Source: Myotis daubentonii
Taxonomy: Eukaryota; Chordata; Mammalia; Chiroptera; Vespertilionidae
Direction: 5' to 3'
DNA: 64,000 bases
Assembly (NCBI RefSeq): GCF_963259705.1
Contig: NC_081844.1
Span: 34,289,341 to 34,353,340, forward strand
The notes beneath the pieces are model-generated. The model saw only the letters and a list, made by a program, of their open reading frames with translations. It was not told the origin of the DNA and searched no databases. Both the position numbers and the translations under genes were made by a program. Below are positions 25,700 through 37,412 of this stretch, piece by piece. Position 1 is the stretch's first letter. Every line of letters begins with the position of its first letter.

Positions 25700-27060
25700 C
25701 TTCACTCCGGATGGATGTTTCTTTCAGTGTTGTAACATGTGTCAGTACTTCGTTTTTTTTCATTGTGATTTATTATATGCACCATGACATTTACAGCTTA
25801 AACCATTTGAGGTGTAGAGTTCTATGGCATTAACTGCATTTACAGTGTGTGCAACTATCAACACCATCCATCTTCAGAACTTTATTTTCCTCAAGTGGAA
25901 CTGTATCCATTAAACACTTCCTTTCTCCTTTCCCCCTATCCCCTGACTACATTCCACTGTCTCTGAATTTGATTTCTGCAGGTACCTCCTATAAGTGGAA
26001 TCATTTAATATTTGTCTTTCTGTGACTGGCTTATTTCACTTAGCATGATGACCTCAGGGTTGATCCATGTCGTAGCCGGAGTCAGAATTTCCTCAGTTTT
26101 GAGGCTGAACAATATCTCTCTGTGCATATACCACGTTGTGTTTGTCCATTCGTTCATTGATGGACACTTGGGTTGCTTCCAGCCCTGGCTACTGTGAATC
26201 TGCTGCTATGAATATGGGTGCACAAATGTCTGTTCAGGTCCCTGCTTTCAGATCTTTGGGGTATGTACCCTGAAGCAGAATTGCTGGATTCTACATTAAT
26301 TCTGTGTTTAAGTGTTTGAGGAACTGCCAGTGGAGTTGTTGAACTATTTGGTAATTCTTTTGAGGAAACACCAAACTATTGTACACAAAGTAAAATGGCC
26401 GCACCATTTTACATTTGCACAAGCAATGTCTAAGGGTTCGAATTTCTCTATGTCATTGTTAACATTTATTATTTGTAGTTTTCTGGATTATAGCCATTCT
26501 AGTGAGTGTGAAGGTTTACCATTGTGGGTTTAATTTGCATTTCATCACGACGAAGGATGTATAACATCGTTTCCTGTGCTTGTTGACCATTTGTGTGTCT
26601 TCTCGGGAGAAGGGTCTCTCCGAGTCCATTTTAAAGATTTAGTTGATGAGTTGTACAGGTCCTTGTGTGTTCCGGATAACAGTTATCAGAGCTACAATGT
26701 GCAACTATTTTGTTCCATTCTGTGGCCTGTCGATTCACTCTCTAGATAGCTTCTTTTGATGCACAAAAGGTTTTAATTGTGAGGAGATCTCATCTATTTT
26801 TTTCTTTCATTGCCTGTGCTTTTTGTAAGATCCAAAGTCATGAAGATTCATGTTTTCTTTGAGAGTTTATTTTACCTACTACATTTAAACCTGTTATATA
26901 TTTTGAGTTAATTTCTGTATGTGCTGTGAGGTAAGGGTCCAGTTTCATTGCTCTGCTGGTGAATAGTCAGCACCATTTGTTGGAAAGACCTTTCTTGACC
27001 CAATTTGATGATGTCTGCCCCTGTCGAACATCAGGTGTCTGTGGACGGATGGGCTTATTT
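25700..27060 (-). mobile_element. LINE-1 3' end (long fragment)
   Basis: Inverted L1 ORF2 end and 3' UTR. TTCATTGATGGACACTTGGG and AACTGCCAGTGGAGTTGTTG are visible, and later GTCCAGTTTCATTGCTCTGC. Degenerate; no usable ORF. Confidence 0.7.
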
Positions 27061-27089
27061 CTGGGCTCTCACTTCAGTTCTATTCATTT

Positions 27090-27450
27090 ATATGTGTAGT
27101 CGTGTGTCACATAATCACATTTTGGTCAACGACAGACCACATGTACAATCATGATCCCATAATATTATACTGGAGCTGAAAAATTCCTATGGTCTAGTGA
27201 TGATGCAGCTATTCTCATGTATTTGTGGTGCTTCTGGTGTGAACACACCTACTGACAGTCATATAAAAGTGTAGCAGATATAATTAAGTACAGCACATAA
27301 TGCTTGAAAATGATAATAAATGACCGTGTTACTGGTTAATGCATTTACTATATAATACTTTTATCATTATTTTAGTGTCCTCTTTCTACTTACAAAGTTT
27401 CCTGTGAGACATTATGCTGTGTGACACCAACACCAGCCTCATACATCTCA
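27090..27450. mobile_element. Possible old DNA transposon fragment
   Basis: GTGTGTCACATAATCACATT, TTGGTCAACGACAGACCACA and CTGGAGCTGAAAAATTCCTA resemble a common mammalian DNA-transposon consensus. I cannot assign a family or ends with confidence. Confidence 0.4.
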
Positions 27451-27599
27451 TTTCTACTCTCTCTTTTTAAAAGTTATATTTTTAAATTAAATTTATTTTT
27501 ATTTAAAAATGTATACATTTTATTAAAATTAAAATGACATTTAACAATTTCTAACTTACTGGTTTATGTTACAATGTAGTGTTGAACTTTAATTTTCCT

Positions 27600-28010
27600 T
27601 ATGTAAATATTTAAATTTTAAATCTTTTTTATTGTGGTAAGGTACATAATATGAAGTTTACCATTTTAGTCATTTCTAACTATACAGTTCAATGGCTTTG
27701 AGCACCTATTTTTGTGCAACCATCATTCATCTCCAGAACTTTTTACCTCCCACACTGAAACCCTGTAGCCATTAAACAACTCCCCTTTCTCTCTCCCTCT
27801 ACCTTTTGGCAACCACTGTTCTACTTTTTATCTGTATGAATGTGACAATTCTCAGTACGCCGTACAATATTTGTCCTTTTTAACTGTTTTCCCCACACTT
27901 AGCATAATGTCTTTGAGGTTCATTCATATTGTGGCATATTGGAATTTACTTCCCTTTTTAAGGCTGAATAGTATTCCATTGTGTGTTTATACCACATTTA
28001 CAAATTTTAA
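27600..28010 (-). mobile_element. LINE-1 3' end fragment
   Basis: Inverted 3' UTR with ATTGTGGTAAGGTACATAAT, TGGCAACCACTGTTCTACTT and AAGGCTGAATAGTATTCCAT. Confidence 0.7.
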
Positions 28011-28229
28011 GTCTTTATGCTTTGTCTCTCAAATTAGATTGTAAACTTCATAAGAATAGACACTTCATATTGTTAATATTTTTAGCCCATAATATAATAT
28101 TTAATGTTTTATAAATGTTTGGTGGTAAACAAACCAATTGGAAGTAATCTGATAAATTAGGAATACTATTATTATTCTCTCATTATTCTTTTTTTACAGA
28201 GGAGAAAACTGAATCTTGGGCAGTCTAAG

Positions 28230-30790
28230 TTTTTTTAAAATCATTTTTTTATTTTTCAGTTACAGTTGACATACAGTATTATTATATGAGTTTCAGGTAT
28301 ACACCCAGTGACTGGACAATGTGGTCATCCCGATAAATCTTGTACCCATCTGACACCATACATACTTATTAGAATATTGACTATATTCTCAATGCTTTAC
28401 ATCCTCATGACTATTCTGTAACCAATCTGTACTTCTTAATCCCTTCACCTTTTTCATCCTTTCCCCAACCTCCTCCCATCTGGCAACTGTCAAAATGTTC
28501 TCTGTATCTATGGAGTCTGTTTCTGTTCTGCTAGTTTATTTTGTTTTTAGATTCCATAGTTGATAGATATTTATTGCCATTTTATTGTTCATCATTTTTA
28601 TAGATTTTCTACTTTCTTCTTAAGACCCTTCAGCATTTCATGTAATACTAATTTGGTGGTGATGAACTCCTTTAGCTTTTTCTTGTCTAGGAAGTTCTTT
28701 ATCTATCCTTAGATTCTAAATGATAGCTTCGCTGGGTAATCTTGGTTGTAGGTCCTTGCTATTCATCACTTTGAATATTTATTGCCATTCCCTCTGGCCT
28801 GCAGTTTCTGTTGAGAAACCAGCTGACAGTCGTATGGGCACTCCCTTGTAGGTAACTAACTGCTTTTAAGATTCTTTGTTTTTAACCTTTTGCATTTTAA
28901 TTATGATGTATCTTGGTGTGTGCCTCTTTGGGTTCATCTTGTTTGGGACTCTGAACTTCCTGGACTTGTATGTCTATTTCCTTCACCAGGTTAGGGAAGT
29001 TTTCTGTCATTTTTTTCAAATAGGTTTTCACCTTCTTGCTCTCCCTCTTCTCCTTTCTGCAATCCCATGATGCAAATGTTGGTTCACTTGAAGTTGTCCC
29101 AGAGGTCCTGATACTCATTTTTTATTTTGGATTCTTTTTCTTTTTGCTCTTCTGATTGGGTGTTTTTGCTTCCTTATATTCCAAATGACTGATTTGATTA
29201 TTAGCTTCATCTACTGTACTGTTGATTCCCTATAGATTATTCTTCATTTCAGTTAGGGCAGCGGTTCTCAACCTGTGGGTTGCGACCCCTTTGGGGGGTC
29301 GAATGACCCTTTCACAGGGGTCGCCTAAGACCATCGGAAAACACATATATAATTACATATTGTTTTTGTGATTAATCACTATGCTTTAATTATGTTCAAT
29401 TTGTAACAATGAAATTGGGGGTTACCACAACATGAGGAACTGTATTAAAGGGTCACGGCATTAGGAAGGTTGAGAACCACTGAGTTAGGGTATGTTTCAC
29501 TTCTGACTGGTCCTTTTTTATGCTGTTGAAGCTCTCACTACGTTCATTGAGCATCCTTATAACCAGCATTTTGAACTCTGCATCTTTTTCTGGAGTTTTG
29601 CTTTTTCCTTTGGGACATGTTTCTTTGTCCCTTCATTTTGGCAGCTTCCCTGTGTTTGTTTCTATGTATTAGGTAGAGCTGCTGTGTCTCCTGGGCTTGG
29701 TAGAATGGCCTAATGTAGTAGGTGTTCTGTAGGGTCCAGTGGCACAGCCTTCATGATCACCCAAGCTGGGCACTTGAGGTGTATCTCCCCACCTCTCCCC
29801 TACCCCCCTGTGGGCTATCTACAACTTCCTGTTGTAGTTGATTGAACCTAGATTACTGTTGGCATGTCAATGGGAGGGATTTATCCCCCAGGCTGATCAG
29901 CAGCAAGGACTGGCTACTACCACCAACCACCATGGAGGATCAGCTGTGCAGGGGCCCACCCCACAGAGTAGGACTTAATTCAGCAGGGCTCTGATGTCTG
30001 CTGAGTCCACCCCTCGAGTGTATCATTTGTGGAGGTGGTTGGATGTTGCTGTAATGTGGCCGGAAGCTGTTTACAAGGTGCCCTGGCTCTGGGGCTTCCC
30101 AGGAGGTGCCAGCCAAGATCAGCCACCACTATTGTCCTGCCTGGGGCCCCCTGGCATGAGCTACAAAGTGATCTGAAGATGGCTGCTACTTGTGTTGGGC
30201 TTGGAGGTGCCCAAGTGAGGCCAAGCTGCTGACTGAGGCTGGCTGTGGCTAGTGCCTGGTCTGGGGCCAGAGGTATGGTGCAAGCCATTTGTATTGAAAA
30301 ACTACTGGATAGGCCTGCAATTTGGCGGGGCAGGGTCTCAGGGAATCACCATGGCGGGGGCACACCGTGTGAGCCAGGTCGATGGAGACTCAGATATGGT
30401 GCCCATTTGCTGGCTCTTTGGGGCAGTTGTCTCAGAAAAGGAACAATAGCCTCTGCCAGCACTTTTGTCTGGCAGAAAGTTGCCCCCTCCCAAGCTCTCA
30501 GTTTGATGCCAGACAATTCAGTTTCTTCCTCTTTGTCCCTGGTTTCTTTCAAGCTGTTGCCCCAGCACGAGTCCAGAGGGAGTGAGTCTAAATAAATCCG
30601 TGCATGGGCTCTTTATGAGGAACTTCCTGGGATCCCAGCGGCTCTTTGTCTCCCTCAGCTGCAACCCTGCTGGTTCTTACAGCCAGAAGGTATGGGAACT
30701 TCTCTTCCTGGTACTGGAGCCCTGGCTGGGGGAGGCGGGGGTGGGAAGCAGGTGCAGCTTGTTCTGTCTTTGTCCCTCCTACCGTTCTCA
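28230..30790 (-). mobile_element. LINE-1 3' UTR/ORF2-proximal region, interrupted by SPIN
   Basis: Starts ATTTTTCAGTTACAGTTGAC (complement of an L1 3' UTR) and continues through TTAGCTTTTTCTTGTCTAGG, CAGTTTCTGTTGAGAAACCA and TTATGATGTATCTTGGTGTG. After the SPIN insertion (29259-29482) the same element appears to resume to about 30780, where the telomere-like tract begins. Confidence 0.6.
29259..29482. mobile_element. SPIN non-autonomous hAT element (first copy)
   Basis: CAGCGGTTCTCAACCTGTGG at the left and GGTTGAGAACCACTG at the right, with perfect 8-bp duplication AGTTAGGG (29251-29258, 29483-29490). The body (GTCGCCTAAGACCATCGGAA, ATGAGGAACTGTATTAAAGG) matches the SPIN ('space invader') family. 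That family is reported in Myotis and other tetrapods as horizontally transferred. Confidence 0.88.
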
Positions 30791-30809
30791 ATGTGGCTGA
30801 TTAAGTTTA

Positions 30810-31870
30810 GAAAGTTAGATTTAATGTTAGTGTTAGGTTGAGTTTAAGTATAAGGTTAAGGTTTATGTTAAGGTTAGGTTTATGGCTATAGAGAGCATCA
30901 GGTATAGGGTTAGGGCTAGGATTGTGGTTAGGTAGAGTTAGAATTAGTTTAGGATTAGGATTGGGTTTAAGATTAGGTATAGGGTAATGTTTAAAGTGAG
31001 GATCAGGTTTAGGGTTGAAGTTAGGTATAGGGTTAAGGTTAAAGTAGGTTTTGATTTAGGTTTGAGGCTAGCTATAGGTTTAGGGTTAGTGTAGAGATAA
31101 GGTGAGGTAGAGATTATGTATAAAATTAGGTTTAAGATTAGTGTTAGGTTTAAGTTTTAATTTAGGATTAGGCTGAGGATTAAAATTAGGGTTTTAGGTT
31201 TGGTATAGGGTTAAATTTAGTGTTAGGTTTAAAATTAAGGGTAGGGTTAGGTTTAGGGTAAGGGTTAGAATTAGGGTTCATGTTAGATATAGGCTTAGGC
31301 CTAGGGTTAGATTAAGATTATGGTTAGGTTTGAGGTTATATATTTAGGTTGAGGGTGTTAGCATTTGGTTTGGGGTTAGCACTAGATTTATGTTTATGGT
31401 ATAAGGCTAAGGGTTAGAGTTAGTTTTAGAATTGAGATTGGGTGTATGGTTAAGATTAAGGTTAGGATTAGGTTAAGGGTTAGGATTAGGTATAGACAGG
31501 CATAATATTAGGGTTAAAGTTAGCATTAGAGTTGAGGTTTAAATTAAGGTAGGGTTAGGGTTAACAATAGGGTTAGGGTTTATGTGAAAATTAGGTTTGA
31601 ATGTTAGGGTTATGGTTAGTGTTGAGATTAGGTGTAGGGTTAGGATAAGGATTAGGTTTAGGGTTAGTATTAGGTTAAGAGTAGTATATGGTTAGGGATA
31701 GGGTTCCAATTGGATATAACATTAAACAGTTAAGATTAAGTTTAGTGTTGAATTTTGGTATAGGTTTAGGGTTAGGTTTGATGTTAGTAGTAGTGCTCAA
31801 TTAAGGTTATGATTGAAATTAGTATGTCTTTGGGTTAGGGTTGGTTTTGAGATTAGAATTTGGTCTGGTT
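30810..31870 (+). repeat. Degenerate interstitial telomere-like (TTAGGG) tract
   Basis: About 1.06 kb of continuous variants of TTAGGG, TTAGGT, TTAGGA and TTAAGG on the plus strand, with several short exact runs such as GGGTTAGGGTTAACAATAGG. No CCCTAA-oriented part is seen. It directly abuts an L1 on the left and unclassified DNA on the right. Confidence 0.8.
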
Positions 31871-32034
31871 TCATTTGGTATAGCTGCTACCTTTGATGTC
31901 AATGGCTTCTCATCTGAAGGAGTCTTTAATATCCATTATTGAGTGTCAGAGACAAGGGAAGATGTTCATTTGCAGTTAGACATCTGATAAGGTTCCTCCC
32001 AATGAGGTTGGAGAGTGAGTGGATTTTATTTGAT
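31871..32034. other. Unclassified sequence right of the telomere-like tract
   Basis: Short unique-looking stretch between the repeat tract and a Ves SINE. It may be the true right flank of the tract. Confidence 0.4.
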
Positions 32035-32223
32035 TTTCTTTTTTCTTTAATAGAGAGGAAGGGAGAGGGATAGAGAGTTAGAAACATCAATCAGCTGCCT
32101 CTTGCACACCCCCTACTGGGGATGTGCCCGCAACCAAGGTACATGCCCTTGCCTGGAATCGAACCTGGGACCCTTCAGTCCGCAGGCTGACACTCTATCC
32201 ACTGAGCCAAACCGGTCAGGGCT
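32035..32223 (-). mobile_element. Ves SINE
   Basis: Inverted, near consensus. The tail side reads TAGAGAGGAAGGGAGAGGGA and the head complement AGCCAAACCGGTCAGGGC. TGATTTTCTT(A/T) is near both ends, suggesting a short target duplication. Confidence 0.9.
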
Positions 32224-33105
32224 GATTTTCTTAAAAACACACACACACAAAAACAATATCTAAAGTCTGTGCCTTCTGCAACCTTTCTGTGAAAGGAGTG
32301 ATTAATTACCAACTTGGCAGTTTCTTAAAGTGACTCTATCAAACACTGGCAATAATGTAAGATGTCTCCTTTCAATAATTTCAGCTCATAAGTTTCTTCC
32401 ATCTAATTTAAGTCAGCTTAAATGCACTATGATGCATGAAAGAATGCAAAAACTCTAATCTGGGCAGCCAGGGATCATTAAAGAACCAAGTGGTTGTCTT
32501 GGGTTTCTTATAGCCCTGTTTGTTTAATTTACAACCATTGTTTATCCATACAATATACCTTAAAAGTTTTTTTTTTTTATCACTTATTTTACAATGCTTC
32601 CCATAAAATTTAACACAAAAGACAAATCTTTTGAGTGGTTCCAGAGGTCCTTCTGCAATACTGCAATGTTACTTCTACATGTAGTACTGAGATTTTAACC
32701 CATAAAACCTCAATTTCTAATGAAAACTAAGATGTAAGCAATTAGCATTCTTTATATTGGACATTTTATAACCTCTAGAAACATATTTCATAGACATCAA
32801 AGTCAATGATTATAGACTTATTTTTGTAAGACCTGGGTAAAATATTAATGATTCAAAAATTTAAAGTAACAAAAATTTAAACTAACTTTTATTTGTTAAA
32901 GTTTAATTTTAGATCATGTAAACTTGAAAAAGCATTTGAGCTCATTTCTATATTTTAGAATACCCACTCCTTACTAGTGCTTGCCTTTAAATTAATTTTA
33001 ACAATACCATCTGGAGGTAGAAAATTATCTCACATTTAAACATACATATATAAATAGGCACAAAGAGAGAACAGTTGGATCACAATTTTGGGAGACATTT
33101 TATTT
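32224..33105. other. AT-rich DNA without recognised gene
   Basis: No coding signal, splice-flanked exon or known repeat recognised. It could be old retroelement or unique DNA. Confidence 0.4.

Positions 33106-33110
<5 letters not shown>

Positions 33111-33142
<32 letters not shown>
33111..33142. repeat. (CA)n microsatellite
   Basis: About 16 CA units directly abutting the 3' end of the Helitron that follows, as also seen near 18.15 kb. Confidence 0.9.
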
Positions 33143-33147
<5 letters not shown>

Positions 33148-33885
33148 CCCAGTGCACGTGCACGGGTGGGGTCCGGCAGGCCCGGCCCCAATTGAGGTGG
33201 ATCAGGGCTGGGCCTGTTGGGAGAAGATGGCGGGAGGTTGGCCAGCTGGCCCACCCCCATCGGGCCTGATCAGGGCTGGGCCAGCTGGGGGGACGGGCTG
33301 CAGGCAATTGGTGGGCCCTGCCCCTGATTGGGTTGGGGGGCCAACTGGGGGTGGGCTGGCCATGGGGAGGGGCTGTGGGCCAGCCGGCCATGCCCCTGAC
33401 AGGGATGGGGGTGCCGATCTGGGGTGGGGCTGGGTCAAGAGAGGGGCTGCAGGAGGTTGGCTGGCCAGCCCTGCCCCCTATTGGGGGCAGGGGGGGCAAC
33501 CAAGGGTGGGGCCAGCCGGGGGAGGGGCTGTGGGCCGACCAGGGTAGTCGGGGCCATTGGGGGTGGGGCTGGCTAAGGGGAGAGGCTACAGGAGGTTGGC
33601 CGATTGGCCCTGCTACCTATTGGGGTGGGGGGTGCGATCAGGGGCGGGGCAGCTGGGGGGAGGGGCTGCAGGTTGGCTGGCCGGCCCCACCCCCTATTGG
33701 AGTGGGAGGGGTGCCATCAGGGGCGGGGCTGGCCAGGGGAATGGGGGAGCATTTGGCCAGCTGGCCCTGCCCTTGATCAGGGGCAGGCCAGCCCTGATAG
33801 GGCCGGTTCGCCGGCCATAGTGGGAGTCATAGCAACCGGTCATTCTGGTCATTCCGGTGTTACGGTTGCTGGCTTTTTATATATA
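33143..33885 (-). mobile_element. Helitron with internal GC-rich minisatellite
   Basis: The left edge GAGGCCCAGTGCACGTGCAC is the complement of a HeliBat 3' end whose CTAG is lost into the CA repeat. The right edge (CATAGCAACCGGTCATTCTG) is the complement of a Helitron 5' region. Between 33170 and 33790 there are about eight imperfect units of 70-85 bp with the core CCCTATTGGGG, GGGGCGGGGC and GAGGGGCTGCAGG. Open frames here are repeat artefacts. Confidence 0.75.
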
Positions 33886-33961
33886 TGGATATGTGTGTAT
33901 GTATGTCCTTGACAAGTCAAGTGCCAAATGACCTTCCCCCTTTTAAAATAAGGTCAGCCAT

Positions 33962-34240
33962 CCGACATAATAAAAGGCTAATATGCAAATCGACTGAACA
34001 GTGGAATGACTGGTTGCTATGACATGCACTGACTACCAGACACTCAACGCAGGAGCTGCCCCCTGGTGGTCAGTGTGCTCCCACAAGGGGAGTGCTGCTC
34101 AGCCAGAAGCCAGGCTCACAGCTGGCGAGTGCAGTGGCAATGGTGGGAACCTCTCCCACCTCCGCGGCAGTTGGACATCCCCCAAGGACTCCCGGACTGC
34201 GAGAGAGCGCAGGCAAGAATTTCATGCACTGGGCCTCTAT
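33962..34240 (+). mobile_element. HeliBat-type Helitron, short
   Basis: Starts TCCGACATAATAAAAGGC and continues TAATATGCAAATCGACTGAA. It ends GCACTGGGCCTCTATAA, with the usual CTAG mutated. Internal hairpin of the CACTGACCACCAGGGGGC / GCCCCCTGGTGGTCAGTG type is partly kept. Confidence 0.85.
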
Positions 34241-34255
34241 AATATTCAGTAAAGA

Positions 34256-34485
34256 GGCAGTGGTTAAGTGCACAGACTGGGTTCAAATCTGGGCTCTATC
34301 ATTTACTAGCCAGTAACTCAGGCAAGTAACATTAAGTGTACCATACCAGTTTTCTCATCTGTAAAATGGGGATATTAATAGCACATACTTTTGAAACTTA
34401 CATTGAGTACTCAATAAGTTAATATTCATAAGGCATTCAGAAGAGTGTCCAGTATATAGAAAGAGCTATATAAGTGACTGATCAT
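34256..34485 (+). mobile_element. MIR SINE, nearly full length
   Basis: AGGCAGTGGTTAAGTGCACA, GGGTTCAAATCTGGGCTCTA, CTCATCTGTAAAATGGGGAT and later TGAGTACTCAATAAGTTAAT follow the MIR consensus in order. Confidence 0.85.
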
Positions 34486-34740
34486 TTATTAATGTATTGA
34501 AATACTTGGCTATAAAAATATGGCCCCTACATAAAAAGAAGAAATTCACAAGAAAATAATCCTGTTGCTTAGTTACATTGCATCAACATACGTAAATAAA
34601 AGTTACAAAATTACAAAAATGAATGTTAATTTATAACCAAAATGGAAGACTTGAATACACATCTATTACTAAATGTAAATAAGTTTGAGGAAAAAACTTT
34701 GTGCATACTATATAAAAAAATGAGCTTGAGTTAATGGGCA

Positions 34741-35370
34741 TCCTATATAATAAAAGGCTAATATGCAAATAGACTAAACGGTGGAACAACCGAACAACCA
34801 GTCGCTATGATGTGCACTGACACCATGGGGAGTGCACAGAACATGGTGGGCGTCGGCTGCAGTGGGATGGTGGAGCAGGAGAGCAGGGGTGGCAGACCAA
34901 GGCGGGACACCGGTCACTGTCATCGGGGCGAGCCTCTGGTCGTTACTGAAAATTCTTTGCTCCCATGTGCTGTGATCCCACCAGGCACTTGCACCCACTG
35001 CCAGCGACAGCCCAGCTTGTACCAGCTGTGGGTGCTGGAGCCGTTGCTCGCATCTACTGCCAGTGCCCAGCGCTGGTCCCAATTGCTTGGCACCATCAGT
35101 GGGAGCAAGCAGCTGCCAGCCCTGATCACTTCTCCAACTCCCTCTGCTCCTGAGGGGCGATTGGGGCAGCAACTGCTGCTCACACCCGTTAACAGTGCCG
35201 GCCACAATCGCGCCTTCAGTGGGTGGGAGTGGCAGCGGCGGGAGTGGGGCTGCAGGCAGACAGGTGACCGGGGGTGCGGAGGATGGGCCGAGACCCACTC
35301 CTGTGCCTACTGCAGCCTCACAGCCCACAGTTCTTTTCAAGGTGCATGAATTCGTGCACTGGGCCCCTAG
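34741..35370 (+). mobile_element. HeliBat-type Helitron with exact termini
   Basis: Begins TCCTATATAATAAAAGGC and ends TGCACTGGGCCCCTAG, followed by T. A 3' subterminal hairpin GTGCATGAATTCGTGCAC precedes the end. The 630-bp body has no transposase ORF. Confidence 0.92.
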
Positions 35371-36255
35371 TATACTCTGTATTTAAAAATTACAGAATGC
35401 ACAATGTTTTTAAACAAATATGAAACATTTATAAAATCTGACTAATAGGTTTACCAGTAAAATATTGCATTCAGGTGGATATTAACACACCTCCTCAAAA
35501 CTAAATCCCCAAAATCACTCAGAGGTTACTTTTAATAATTTAAGGAGAAGCCTAAGAAAAAGCAATCTAGAGTTGATATAGCCAATCAGAAGTTTCTGGG
35601 GAGCCCATATCATTGTGATTTTAAAAATCATCATAATCAAAATATAGCTTTTTCAATTCTAGGCTTTGAGCCCACTTTCAAGGGAACAATTAGTAAAGGT
35701 GAAGAGAATATAGTGAGGCAAACAAGCCAGATGATGTTCCACCCAGTGGCTTCTACCTACTTACGGCCAGAAGAGGAGGTCAACACATCCTTGGGCTTCA
35801 GGAAAGCTTACATACTGAGTGTTTTCAATACTGCCTGACAGCTTGAACAAAATGTTTCTTTAAGTGAGTAAGTAGGGGAGGATGGGCACTGAAGAAGCAG
35901 CTAAAAGTAACTGCTATATTAGGATATAAATATAAAAAAGAATCAACATCATAAAGTCCACTTGACAAAAATGCCATTAAATGAGAAGAAAAGTATATAA
36001 CATATAGTGTTTCATTATGATAAATGAAATCACTCAGGAGACATTCAGAAATACCTTTGTCATGTATTGATATCTTCAAAGAGTAAATATTATATACCAA
36101 ACTATGGAATAAAACTTCAGGTTTATTTTAGGGTATAGCTATCGACATAAATGTTTATACTAAAACAACTGAAAATAAATAAATAATGGACCAACCTAAG
36201 GATTAGACACTGTTAAAGGTAATATACCACACTCTTAAGGTTTACATTTTCCATT
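35371..36255. other. AT-rich intergenic DNA, no feature recognised
   Basis: Nothing beyond possible old L1 material. No splice-flanked reading frame. Confidence 0.4.
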
Positions 36256-36259
36256 CCCA

Positions 36260-36900
36260 GTTTAAATTATTTTGTGGCTACTCCGTGAAGAGGTGAGGCT
36301 GAGCCATCCTCGTACCGATTACATTCCTAGGGTCTCCCTCTACTGTGAATCCTCACAAGTCAACAAAGACAGGAATCATGGAAAGATCTTCAAAATTAAT
36401 ACACTGACAGGTTTTGCATCCAGGGAGTATTTAATATTTTCCTAATGTAAAGGGTATCATTAAAGGCATTCCCTCAATCTTTATATTCTGTGCAGTGAGT
36501 TCTCAGTTTCCTAAGAATGGGAAAAATGGAAGACTTTCCAGTACTGATTACATTTAAGAGGACTTTCTCCCCAGAATAAATCCTCACCTCTCTCAAAAAC
36601 TGAGAGAACATTAAGGCTTTACTGTTGCATTCAGAGTACCTCACCAGTGTTTTCTCAGTAATGTGAATGTGCTGTGGGGTTTTCACATTCCTTATATGAG
36701 TATTCCTCTACTGATTTATCACGTGTACTGGGCACATTAAGGTGAGTTTGAGCTGAAAGCTTTCCACAAAGATTGCACTCATAAGGTTTTTCTCCAGAGT
36801 GAATTAACCTGAGAGTTGCTCAATGATACTTCATATCAAATCAATGTGGAAAGCTGAAGGCCTTTCTTCACCGAGTTCATGACAAGCATCTCAGATGTTT
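36260..36900 (-). pseudogene. Decayed C2H2 zinc-finger array
   Basis: On the minus strand, finger linkers can still be read. TCTGGAGAAAAACCTTATGA gives SGEKPYE, followed by CNLCGK. Further units around 36290-36340 and 36480-36690 keep the His/linker spacing but carry stops and frame shifts. It lies 3' of the ZNF557 finger exon on the same strand, separated by an MLT1 LTR. It is either a remnant of a neighbouring duplicated ZNF gene or of a once longer array. Confidence 0.65.
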
Positions 36901-36954
36901 CCCAAGGATCTCTCTCTCCTGGTATACACTCCTTGTGTAGGCTTCTTCCACACT

Positions 36955-37412
36955 GTATCAGGATTGGTCTGTGCGTCCAATACAATATGGAAGTGATAAC
37001 ATGCCCTTCCAAGGCTAGATTATAAAAGACAACATGGCTTCGGCATTAGCTCTCCCTCAGTCAGATGCTTTGGAGGGAACCTGGTGCTACACATAAAAAT
37101 GCTCAGGCCCATGGAAAATCCTACATGGTGAGGAAATGAAGGTTCCCTGGCAACATCCAGCACTAACTTTCCAGGCATGTGAGTCAGCCATTTTAGAAAA
37201 GACTCTTCAGCAGTAAAAATACAGATGATTGTAGCTTCTAATGACAATCTTGACTGGATCCTCATGAGAGACACTGAGCCAGAACTACAAAATTAAGCCA
37301 TTTATGAACTTCTGACTTTCAGAAATTGTGAGATAATAAGTGTTTGTTGTTTGAAGCCACTATGTTTTGGAGGGAAATTGGGTAGGCAGCAACAGGTAAC
37401 TCTAACACCTGG
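36955..37412 (+). mobile_element. MLT1-type LTR (ERVL-MaLR)
   Basis: Ends with the typical MLT1 3' portion: GAGACACTGAGCCAGAACTA, GAAATTGTGAGATAATAAGT, GTTTGAAGCCACTATGTTTT and GGCAGCAACAGGTAACTC. A solo-LTR remnant of an ancient eutherian retroelement. Confidence 0.75.

Noticed and set aside
33152..33912. Gly/Pro-rich protein frames on both strands
   Set aside because: Products of a GC-rich minisatellite in a Helitron, present in several frames at once.
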